In this document: piece after piece, positions 57,564 through 64,000 of the stretch
How the letters are laid out: the number at the start of each line of letters is the position of its first letter
Numbering within the stretch: the first letter of the stretch is position 1
Origin: RUG13409 sp045546135
GTDB lineage: Bacteria; Bacillota; Clostridia; Peptostreptococcales; Anaerovoracaceae
Direction: 5' to 3'
Length of the DNA stretch: 64,000 bases
Assembly (NCBI GenBank): GCA_045546135.1
Contig: JAZQCD010000010.1
Coordinates: 16,351-80,350 of the forward strand
Program-made: the position numbers and the translations under genes
Notes under the pieces: generated by a model
What the model saw: only the letters and a program-made list of their open reading frames with translations
The model's database searches: none
Told to the model about the DNA's origin: nothing

Positions 57564-59384
57564 ATGAAAAAAGTCAGTTTAAAAAAGAGATTTCGCTATT
57601 GGCTGGACGAAAAGATGTCCAAGGGAACGGCAAGCATGATAAAGCTGCTGCTCATTACCGTTCTGTCTGTGGTAGTCATAGTCACTGCATTGGTGGTAGC
57701 TTTTGATCTTCATGCAGATGGGAAGAGTATAATTGCTGTTTTTTGGGACAACCTGAGGTCAGCAATGTCTTCATCCTTTCCGGCATCCAATTCAGGTTCA
57801 TTTCTCTATATAGTCCTATACACGATGCTGGGACTTACGGGAATGCTCTTTACAGGAATGCTTGTAGGTATTTTCTCCAGTTCCATGAGGGGGAAGATCA
57901 TTGCTCTTCAAAAGGAGAATCCCGAGATAATCGAAACAGGACATAAAGTCATTTTAGGATTCAGGATGGGTGAATATGCCTTGCTTTCGGAAATGATAGC
58001 TGCTGCGGAAAATGAAAAAATGACCATCGTAGTCGTTGAAAATATGGACCGCGAAGAGATGGAACAGGCTATCAGGAAAAATGTGAAGATCCCTAAAAAC
58101 GTTCGCATCACTGTAATAAAAGGGGATCCTACAGTACCCAATTCTCTCATGTGCTGCGCCATACCCGATTGCTCGGTGCTGGTAATCAACACAAGAGACA
58201 GGGGACGCACGGTCAAGACTATGCTTGCAGTTGAGATAATTCTCATGAATTCTGAGAAACGTCCAAGGATAGTCGCTGCCGTAGATTCCAATATCACTAT
58301 TTTCCCGAAAACAACCTTAAGGGCCAAAGGGATCGCCATGCTTCATTCAGGCGACGTGGTGGCAAGGATCATGGCTCATGCTGCGACACAGACCGGTATT
58401 TATGAAGCCTTTATGGATATCATAGATTTCGATAACTGCGAGTTCTATTTCGAAGATGCAGCGCCTCTTGAAGGCCTTGTATTCGGGGCGGCGGTTCTGG
58501 CCGCTTCAAACGGAACTGTAACCGGTATCTACAGAAACGGAGACGTTTTACTGAATCCTGCTCCGGATACGCTTTTGCAAAAGGATGATCTTTTGGTGGT
58601 ATTCGAAGAAGGGCCGGGAAGCGTTTCCTTTGCCGAACCCGCAGCTGCTACAATGCCGGAGCTAAAGACGGCGAAGCCTTTGGAATCAATCCCTGAGCTC
58701 GTTATATTCGGCGTGAATACAGCTGCTGCGACGATCATAAGAGAACTTCCTGACAACGTAGAAAAGATCAAACTCATCGGTCTTACTCCTTCGGAAAAAG
58801 AAGCGTGTATACCCTCTGATGAGGAGTTCTCATCGGAGATCACTGCTGACTACCGAAACACCGACTACGAATATGTTCTGACAAGCATGATCAGAAATGC
58901 AGATCATATCATAATCCTTTCCGACAGAAAGAAGAAGGAAGAAGATGCGGATACCGAGACCATGCTTCGCATAATAAGGATAAGGGATATAAGGAAAAAG
59001 TACGATCTAAAGTTTACGGTCACTGCTGAGATCAGGAGCGAAAACAACAGAAAACTCATTCAATCCGAAGGTAGTGAGGACTTCGTCGTTGCTACAGACC
59101 TTTCATCGATGATGCTTGCCCAGATCACCGAGGATATGCGAAGAGTCGGTATCTTCAACGATATCCTTGATGAGGAAGGATCAGAGATCTATCTTAAGCC
59201 CTTGTCAGATTTCGATATAGAAGAAATGACTCTGTCAGGAAGCGAATTAAGGCGAATAATGTACTCCTACGGATATATACTCATGGGGTTGCGCCGAGCA
59301 GACGATCCGTTCAAGGCAGTGGGAGGTAGCGAGACCATAACCTTGTCGGAAAGCGACAGATTCATAGTTATAGGCGAAAAATGA
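57564..59384 (+). CDS. CASTOR/POLLUX-like ion channel with RCK/TrkA-type domains
   Basis: A 606-residue membrane protein. N-terminal TM (~26-48), a pore-like segment (~60-80, SAMSSSFPASNSGSFLY) and a second TM (~80-105) precede a cytosolic region with two Rossmann-like RCK domains: VILGFRMGEYALLSEMIAAA, VVVENMDREEMEQAI, IKGDPTVPNSL, VLVINTRDRG and the second starting ELVIFGVNTAAATIIREL. This matches bacterial relatives of the plant CASTOR/POLLUX channels. Probably a Ca2+- or ligand-gated cation channel; ion unknown. AAGGGAAC upstream of the ATG. Confidence 0.85.
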   Translation: MKKVSLKKRFRYWLDEKMSKGTASMIKLLLITVLSVVVIVTALVVAFDLHADGKSIIAVFWDNLRSAMSSSFPASNSGSFLYIVLYTMLGLTGMLFTGMLVGIFSSSMRGKIIALQKENPEIIETGHKVILGFRMGEYALLSEMIAAAENEKMTIVVVENMDREEMEQAIRKNVKIPKNVRITVIKGDPTVPNSLMCCAIPDCSVLVINTRDRGRTVKTMLAVEIILMNSEKRPRIVAAVDSNITIFPKTTLRAKGIAMLHSGDVVARIMAHAATQTGIYEAFMDIIDFDNCEFYFEDAAPLEGLVFGAAVLAASNGTVTGIYRNGDVLLNPAPDTLLQKDDLLVVFEEGPGSVSFAEPAAATMPELKTAKPLESIPELVIFGVNTAAATIIRELPDNVEKIKLIGLTPSEKEACIPSDEEFSSEITADYRNTDYEYVLTSMIRNADHIIILSDRKKKEEDADTETMLRIIRIRDIRKKYDLKFTVTAEIRSENNRKLIQSEGSEDFVVATDLSSMMLAQITEDMRRVGIFNDILDEEGSEIYLKPLSDFDIEEMTLSGSELRRIMYSYGYILMGLRRADDPFKAVGGSETITLSESDRFIVIGEK

Positions 59385-59673
59385 GCGGGTGTGAAGTTAA
59401 AAAACCAAAGATAGTGGATATACCAACTTTTCTGAATTTGTAAGTATAGTCGGTTTTTTAAGTTAAGGCTGCATCAGGAACCCGGGAAAATGTCCTGGAT
59501 GTTTTTGGAGCAACTGTAAAGGAGTAAAATGGATATGAGCCGGATGAGTATAATGATGCTATCATGCAGCGGATTATGGAGATCGCAAAATCTGAAAAAA
59601 AAATCTTCAAAATTCAAAAGGTATAATATATTTAAAAATTTTTTTACTTACAAGATTTTTTATCCTCTCTTTT
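59385..59673. other. AT-rich gap without an intact gene
   Basis: Contains an imperfect inverted repeat TTAAAAAACC...GGTTTTTTAA (59394-59461) that may terminate the channel gene. A short frame (DEYNDAIMQRIMEIAKSEKK at ~59540-59620) looks like a protein fragment that I cannot identify. Confidence 0.5.
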
Positions 59674-59862
59674 TCAAAAATGAAAGTCTTTAACCTTTTT
59701 TCGGTGTTCATCCTCAACGGCCGTGTAATGCTTCTTCGTGGTATTAATATCGTCATGACCCAGTGCGTCGGCTACCAGCAGGACATCTCCGGTGGCATTA
59801 TATAAGCTGGTACCAAATGTTCTCCTTAGCATATGAGGATGTATATCCCTACCAAGAAGAGC
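59674..59862 (-). pseudogene. C-terminal remnant of a tyrosine recombinase (phage/ICE integrase)
   Basis: Minus-strand frame of 62 residues: ALLGRDIHPHMLRRTFGTSL, LLVADALGHDDINTTKKHYT, then a basic tail. It carries the second His-x-x-Arg, the LGH and the catalytic Tyr of the integrase C-terminus. The frame is closed by a stop just upstream and the rest of the catalytic domain is missing, so it is a decayed or truncated integrase. Confidence 0.8.
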
Positions 59863-60089
59863 TTATCCGAACCCGGTTTTTTCAAAACTGCGTTCGGATT
59901 TGTTTTTCCTATGGAAAGTCTAGACGAGCTCTACGATACTTTTTCTACTCTTCAACAGTTAACATATATAAAGCGAGTTCATACGCATCACGTATGAACT
60001 CATGGATTATTGGCATTGGACTCTTTTTACTGCAGCATACTACAATTTATATAGAGTTTTATCGATATAATGCAAAGAAAGGAGAACCA

Positions 60090-61223
60090 ATGAAAGCAGT
60101 CAATGAAAAGATGGAAGAAAATCTAAAGCTCATTCGTGATACTTTAGATTTCAAAGAAACAAAGAAGATCCCTGTGGGTATTCAAACTACTACCTGGCCC
60201 ATAGGTTATGCAGGGGTGAAACTGAATGATGTTTTGGATGATCCGGTAGCCAACATGATGGCCTATACAAAGGTCTACGATGATGTTGAAGTAAACATAT
60301 CTACCTTCGGAATGAATGAGATGCCGCTTCGTCTGTTTCAGGCACTCGAAATAACAAAGTACTATTTAGGCGGTGACGAAGTTGCGATCCTGCACAGACA
60401 GTCAGGAGAAGAATATTTCGGTCCTGAATTCTATGATGATATCCAGGCAGATGGACTGAATGCTCTGGAGAAGTATAAAGCTCTGATCTACAAAAAGAAT
60501 ATTCCTGTTTTGAACGGACCTATGGAAGAAGCTTACGATCTGTTCAAGAAAGCTTTGCCTGCAATGCAGAACTTCTTTGCATTTGCCGGTATGGGCACAC
60601 AGAAACTCATAGAAAAAGGCATACCTATCGTGATGAACACTACGGATTTCGCAGCTGCCGGTGTTCCGTACTGGATGGGACCCTTTTCAAGCGTTATGGA
60701 TTCTTACAGAGGCATAAAAGAATCCATGATCGATCTTCGCAGAAGACCCGAGGCCGTCAAAGTTGCCTGTGACGTAATAGCGGAAGATCATGCAATAGGC
60801 GGAGGCTATGAGACTGATGCCGAAAAGATACGCAAGAGCTATGAGGGTCATATAGTTTGCTTTGGACTTAATATTCTCAATGCAGAATGCTTCCTCTCAC
60901 CAAAACAGTTTGGTCCATATTACCTCGACTATTTCAAGAAGCAGATGGGTCCATATATCGAGGCGGGAGGTCATGTACAGATCTTTATGGAGGGAAGTCT
61001 ATTGAGAACCGCCGATCAGTATCTGGATCTACCGAAGGGTTCATTATTCATCCAGCCTGATCTTGATGATGCCTTTGAGATGTACAAGATCTTCGGTCAT
61101 CACCACACCATCTGTGCAGGAGCAACGGTGGAAATGATGAAGGACGGAGACTCCCAGGGCTGCATCGATTATGCAAAACGCTGTATAGACACATTCGCCC
61201 CCGGCGGCGGATTCATATTCTAG
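60090..61223 (+). CDS. Uroporphyrinogen-decarboxylase-fold protein ending at an in-frame TAG
   Basis: 377 residues of the UroD superfamily (relatives act as corrinoid methyltransferase partners or decarboxylases). Seen: GIQTTTWPIGYAGVKLNDVLDD near the N-terminus, IVMNTTDFAAAGVPYW, HVQIFMEGSLLR and a C-terminal APGGGFIF. The MtaA-type zinc motif (HxC) is absent. The frame then meets TAG (61221) but continues open for 29 more family-like residues (HNKALTGGKDVDPETF, then FANEYGRR) to TAA at 61313. GGAGAACC precedes the ATG at 60090; the longer upstream frame crosses the integrase remnant and is not coding. Either a 29-residue truncation or read-through. Confidence 0.8.
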   Translation: MKAVNEKMEENLKLIRDTLDFKETKKIPVGIQTTTWPIGYAGVKLNDVLDDPVANMMAYTKVYDDVEVNISTFGMNEMPLRLFQALEITKYYLGGDEVAILHRQSGEEYFGPEFYDDIQADGLNALEKYKALIYKKNIPVLNGPMEEAYDLFKKALPAMQNFFAFAGMGTQKLIEKGIPIVMNTTDFAAAGVPYWMGPFSSVMDSYRGIKESMIDLRRRPEAVKVACDVIAEDHAIGGGYETDAEKIRKSYEGHIVCFGLNILNAECFLSPKQFGPYYLDYFKKQMGPYIEAGGHVQIFMEGSLLRTADQYLDLPKGSLFIQPDLDDAFEMYKIFGHHHTICAGATVEMMKDGDSQGCIDYAKRCIDTFAPGGGFIF

Positions 61224-61324
61224 CACAACAAAGCCCTTACCGGAGGCAAGGATGTCGATCCGGAGACCTTCAGAGCAGTTTATCAGTTTGCAAACGAATA
61301 CGGACGCAGATAAGGAGGATCAAA

Positions 61325-61462
61325 ATGGAAAACAACGAAGAATACACCATAATGGATATCATTACGAGACTGTCTCAGGATGAAGAGATCTCCCCTGACC
61401 CTCAGGTGAGGGCAGGACTGGCTTTCGGTCTTTTCGGAATGCTGTCAACGCTGGTGATGTAG
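61325..61462 (+). CDS. Short 45-residue ORF after UroD-like gene
   Basis: AAGGAGG precedes an ATG that opens a frame beginning MENNEEYTIMDIITRLSQDE and ending FGMLSTLVM. The ribosome site is strong but the product looks like the start of a longer protein that has lost the rest. No family recognised. Confidence 0.45.
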   Translation: MENNEEYTIMDIITRLSQDEEISPDPQVRAGLAFGLFGMLSTLVM

Positions 61463-61488
61463 AGAGATATAAAGGAGCAAGAAAAGAA

Positions 61489-61578
61489 ATGAAGAGTGTA
61501 AATGATCCTAAGGATTATAAAGCGAAAAGCAAAAGGATCTGGAATACAAAGACATTTCAGTCTGCAGACAACAGATAA
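61489..61578 (+). CDS. Short 29-residue ORF, probable gene remnant
   Basis: AAAGGAGC precedes an ATG; product starts MKSVNDPKDYKAKSKRIWN. Possibly another truncated member of the UroD-like gene cluster. Tentative. Confidence 0.35.
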   Translation: MKSVNDPKDYKAKSKRIWNTKTFQSADNR

Positions 61579-61754
61579 TGTTTGCTACAGACCTCAATCA
61601 TGACAACATGAAAGTAGTTGAAGAAGTGGTAAATTTCTTTCGACAAAACCTTGATTCTGCAAATTATTGCGGTACAATCATAATGAGAAAAATATCAATT
61701 TAAACCTTACTTTAATTTAGGACAGGGAAGCTATAGCCTTGTCTTTTTTAGTAG

Positions 61755-61783
61755 TTGACTATTGTTACAACACAGGATAAAAC
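61755..61783 (+). promoter_or_regulatory. Candidate promoter of toxin-antitoxin pair
   Basis: TTGACT and TAAAAC, spacing 17, 42 bases before the antitoxin ATG. A terminator-like GACAGG...CCTTGTC-T6 hairpin lies just upstream (61721-61750). Confidence 0.5.
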
Positions 61784-61824
61784 GGTAAGGAAAGTAAGGA
61801 ACACATTACAATGGAGGGATAATT

Positions 61825-62085
61825 ATGGAACTTGCGAAAGTTACTTCCAAAGGACAGATAACAATTCCGGCTGATATTCGAAAAAAATATGGATTCCAAG
61901 AGGGCGGAAAGGTAGTATTTCTTGAAGACAACGACAGGGTGTATATCGTTAATTCCACGATGCTTGCGCTAAAAGAAGCACAGTCGGAACTTAAAGGTCT
62001 GGCAACAGAACTTGGATTAGAAAACGAGGAAGATGTTGTCGAGATGATTAAAAACTTTAGGAAAGAGAGACAACAAAAAGCATGA
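61825..62085 (+). CDS. AbrB/SpoVT-domain antitoxin
   Basis: An 86-residue DNA-binding antitoxin. The swapped-hairpin AbrB domain is clear: AKVTSKGQITIPADIRKKYG followed by GGKVVFLEDNDRVYIVN; the C-terminal helix that normally wraps the toxin is present (ELGLENEEDVVEMIKNFR). GGAGGG precedes the ATG. Its stop overlaps the PIN toxin start as ATGA. Usually such antitoxins repress their own promoter. Its toxin gene is broken (see next). Confidence 0.93.
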   Translation: MELAKVTSKGQITIPADIRKKYGFQEGGKVVFLEDNDRVYIVNSTMLALKEAQSELKGLATELGLENEEDVVEMIKNFRKERQQKA

Positions 62086-62486
62086 GGGTAATGCTCGATA
62101 CAAACGTACTTGTCTCTGCGTTACTATTTTAAAGTAATAAGCTCAACAGACTGATAGAGATCATTTCCATGAAACATGAACTGGTATTAGCTACTTATGT
62201 TATAGACGAGTTTAAGGACGTTATAAGAAGCAAGATCCCGCAAAAAGCATATGTGGTTGACGATTTCTTGGCAAAGGCAAGTTACGAGCTTGTCTATACT
62301 CCGGAAAATATTCCAGCTAAAGCGGTTTCAATTAGAGATGTAAAAGACGTTCCGGTTATATACTCTGCGATTATAGGGGAGGTTGATGTATTAGTGACAG
62401 GTGATAAGGACTTTTCTGATCTCGATATCGAAAAACTGGAAATACTTACTCCGGCAGAGTTTTTGGAGCGATTTGAAAAAAAATAG
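62082..62486 (+). pseudogene. PIN-domain toxin gene with in-frame TAA
   Basis: Starts MRVMLDTNVLVSALLF, the PIN N-terminal strand with its first catalytic Asp, then meets TAA at 62130-62132. The same frame continues with SNKLNRLIEIISMKHELVLA and, later, DVPVIYSAIIGEVDVLVTGD with the other acidic residues, to a stop at 62486. A single nonsense codon therefore inactivates a COG1569-type RNase toxin. An internal ATG at 62169 could give a 105-residue fragment lacking the first Asp. Confidence 0.88.
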
Positions 62487-62638
62487 CGCACAGTCATATT
62501 TTGAGTGCTATATTTTATAATTGAAGAGATATAAAGGTATATGGTATACTTTTCTTGCATAAAAGTACATATTTACCTAGCCTCTCCGATCTAAAAATGT
62601 AATGGCAATCGGGGGGGGGTAGACAGAAATTACCATCA

Positions 62639-62680
62639 GCAGATTTGGGTGCATGGGCCTTAGATCTGCCTTTTATTTTG
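62639..62680 (+). terminator. Possible terminator-like hairpin
   Basis: GCAGAT (62639) pairs with ATCTGC (62664) around a 19-base loop, followed by CTTTTATTTT. Upstream at 62611-62619 is a run of nine Gs, which is rare in this window. Confidence 0.35.
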
Positions 62681-62693
62681 CGAGGAAAGACAT

Positions 62694-62873
62694 ATGGCAA
62701 TAGCAGAAGTGATCAAATACGAAGGTGATAATTCAACCTTTGTCTGGAAACATCCAAGTGAAGATTATAATACTCTTACTCAGCTGATAGTACATGAGTC
62801 TCAGGAAGCGATCTTCTTTATGAATGGAGACGCATTGAATCTTATGAAATCAAAAGCGATATATGATTATTGA
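62694..62873 (+). pseudogene. N-terminal fragment of an SPFH-domain protein
   Basis: 59 residues beginning MAIAEVIKYEGDNSTFVWKH and continuing LTQLIVHESQEAIFFMNGDA. These match the N-terminus of the SPFH/virion-core-like proteins of Firmicutes (usually ~350-400 residues). After residue ~48 the match stops and a TGA follows, so the gene is truncated. GCGAGGAAAG precedes the ATG. Confidence 0.7.
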
Positions 62874-63128
62874 GATACCATCCGATTTGACTATTACAGC
62901 TATTTATGCTATAAGAAAGACGTGTGTTTGCTGGTGCAACTGTTAGACAGACCCAGCCGGGCCTGGATGCCACCCCTTTAGGAGCTTCGCAGGCCATTTT
63001 TATTTTTTCTTTAATTTGTTTAAACGGAGAGATATAATCTATTAAAATATCTATTCCGAGGATGTATGTAATGTACCATTGGTTTGTCTGAGCCATAAGT
63101 ATAGTGTCAGTAATATGAGGAAAACAAA
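62874..63128. other. Gap without recognisable gene
   Basis: About 250 bases following the SPFH fragment. No long frame, no strong hairpin; only the ribosome site and AT-rich leader of the next gene near its end. Confidence 0.5.
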
Positions 63129-63710
63129 ATGAAAGAAAACAACGAAGAATATATATTCCGTGTAGAAACTGTGCCCAGCGAAGAGCTTCTGACCGAGGGG
63201 TTCCGGGCAACGATTTTCCGCTCCTGGCGTATGGCATTGTACATCGTCCTCATACTCGTCTATCTGGCGATGTTTGGTTATTGTCTGGATAAAGCTATTC
63301 TCACCGTACGCATCGGCTGGCCGGCCGCATGGGTGTACGTAGTCCTCACGGCGGTATGTCTGGTCGGAGCCGTTTTCATGGTCGTGAGGATGCTTACTTT
63401 CCCGAAATCTGCTGCGCGCAAATACATGAAGCGTATGGAAATGCTCTTCGGTGATACCGCTTCGCTCAAGGCCGTTCGCTGCTTCGGAGACAAGAGTTTC
63501 AGCGTCGACGGAGGAAGCATGGGAGAGTGTATAGATACGGATTACGATCAGATCGTCGCAGCATACGAAACGCCCCATGCCATAGTGCTGCGCAGGAAAT
63601 TAAACATGATGGAGGTTCTGGACAAGAGAAAAATCGAAGGTGGATCCTTGGAGGAGCTTAAGGCTTTCCTCAAGGAGAAACTGACCGGGGCAAAGGTACA
63701 CTGGAAATAG
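63129..63710 (+). CDS. YcxB-like membrane protein
   Basis: A 193-residue protein with two TM helices (~37-58 and ~66-86) after an N-terminal cytosolic strand region, then a soluble C-terminal domain with FSVDGGSMGECIDTDYDQIV and HAIVLRRKLNMMEVLDKRKI-type beta strands, ending with ELKAFLKEKL. This layout matches YcxB-like proteins (unknown function). Base composition looks more GC-rich than the flanking fragments. The upstream region has a GAGG-like site (TGAGGAAAAC). Confidence 0.75.
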   Translation: MKENNEEYIFRVETVPSEELLTEGFRATIFRSWRMALYIVLILVYLAMFGYCLDKAILTVRIGWPAAWVYVVLTAVCLVGAVFMVVRMLTFPKSAARKYMKRMEMLFGDTASLKAVRCFGDKSFSVDGGSMGECIDTDYDQIVAAYETPHAIVLRRKLNMMEVLDKRKIEGGSLEELKAFLKEKLTGAKVHWK

Positions 63711-63740
63711 ATGGTAAGGTTTCTTTTAGATTTAAATTAA

Positions 63741-63760
63741 GCATCGCTTAATTGCGATGC
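63741..63760. terminator. Hairpin after YcxB-like gene
   Basis: GCATCGC-TTAATT-GCGATGC, perfect 7-bp stem (8 with flanking A-T), but no T run follows. Confidence 0.5.
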
Positions 63761-63896
63761 TATGGGGCAGTTAGTGCCCTATTTTAATATAGCTGTTATA
63801 GTCAAAACTCAAAAGTATTGACGGAGGTAGGAGGATGCGGTAAAATCAAGGCGTCCGAGATGGTCATAACTAATGGTCAAAATCAAAGGGGTAAAA

Positions 63897-64000
63897 ATGG
63901 CTGAAAAGACGATTCTAAAGATAAGAAAAGGCGTTTACGGGTTTCCTTATGCGATCTGTAATGAACAGGGATATTGGCATGGCAATGCGAACAGTCTGGG
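63897..64000 (+). CDS. Unknown protein, N-terminal part (3' end outside window)
   Basis: ATG preceded by AAAGGGG opens a frame that runs off the window (starts MAEKTILKIRKGVYGFPYAI). Too short to assign; not recognised. Confidence 0.5.
   Translation, partial: MAEKTILKIRKGVYGFPYAICNEQGYWHGNANSL

Noticed and set aside
59763..60089. 109-residue N-terminal extension of the UroD-like protein
   Set aside because: The segment is antisense to an integrase remnant and has no UroD similarity; ATG 60090 has a good ribosome site.
62611..62619. Run of nine Gs as a G-quadruplex or phase-variation tract
   Set aside because: It is not inside an intact reading frame and no other G runs lie near it to build a quadruplex; could also be an assembly artefact.

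Overview
The window reads as chromosomal DNA of a low-to-middle-GC anaerobic Gram-positive bacterium (Bacillota, most likely class Clostridia, probably gut or rumen; family not assignable from sequence alone). The reasons are the electron-bifurcating NfnAB pair, a CIRCE heat-shock operator, BMP-type nucleoside ABC genes, the homotetrameric trimmed GltA-like fold, TTGACA/TATAAT promoters, strong AGGAGG ribosome sites, and secreted dockerin proteins. No rRNA, tRNA or CRISPR array was found.

Layout. 1-13.7 kb: nucleoside uptake and catabolism. It runs pyruvate kinase end, an MtnA-like sugar-phosphate isomerase, cytidine deaminase, deoC, deoB, a divergent MATE pump, then a BMP lipoprotein plus ATPase plus two permeases, uridine phosphorylase, thymidine kinase and purine nucleoside phosphorylase. 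Together these import nucleosides, split them, and feed (deoxy)ribose phosphate to glycolysis; a distant psuG (31.7 kb) adds pseudouridine. A 108-nt self-complementary element precedes the purine phosphorylase gene. 13.9-27.6 kb: the most unusual part, four consecutive secreted proteins. Three end in the same ~70-residue module plus a dockerin with an 'SNAD' signature (849-aa protein, ~2077-aa subtilisin-like protease, 552-aa protein). The fourth has an N-terminal cohesin-like module and a C-terminal PVTG-type wall-sorting signal. The protease also carries an internal dockerin-like pair and its own cohesin-like module. This looks like a small, non-cellulolytic, protease-centred cohesin-dockerin surface system.

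27.7-47.2 kb: housekeeping and regulators: CIRCE-controlled Hsp20, flavin reductases, a GPH-family sugar symporter with TetR, psuG, M18 aminopeptidase, a YegP-like protein, Sir2, RlmH, a second E2-acyltransferase-like protein with GtrA, a metallo-beta-lactamase-fold hydrolase, TetR, a sodium/proline symporter, a four-gene operon with an SDR and a steroid-5-alpha-reductase-like membrane enzyme, nfnA-nfnB-nadK, and TetR. 47.2-55.4 kb: a ~180-nt structured RNA candidate, two zinc-ribbon/transmembrane proteins of unusual architecture, a flavin-reductase fusion, CorA with a possible leader peptide, an M42 peptidase, and a DUF2975/Xre/large membrane protein operon.

55.4-64 kb: an accessory, partly decayed stretch. 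It has serine-recombinase and tyrosine-recombinase remnants, small unknown proteins, a YdcF-like lipoprotein, a CASTOR/POLLUX-like channel, a UroD-family gene with an in-frame TAG, an AbrB antitoxin with a nonsense-mutated PIN toxin, an SPFH fragment and a YcxB-like protein.

Two further non-coding RNA candidates (29.1-29.3 kb minus strand and 47.4-47.6 kb plus strand) have their own promoter-like boxes, strong internal pairing and terminators.
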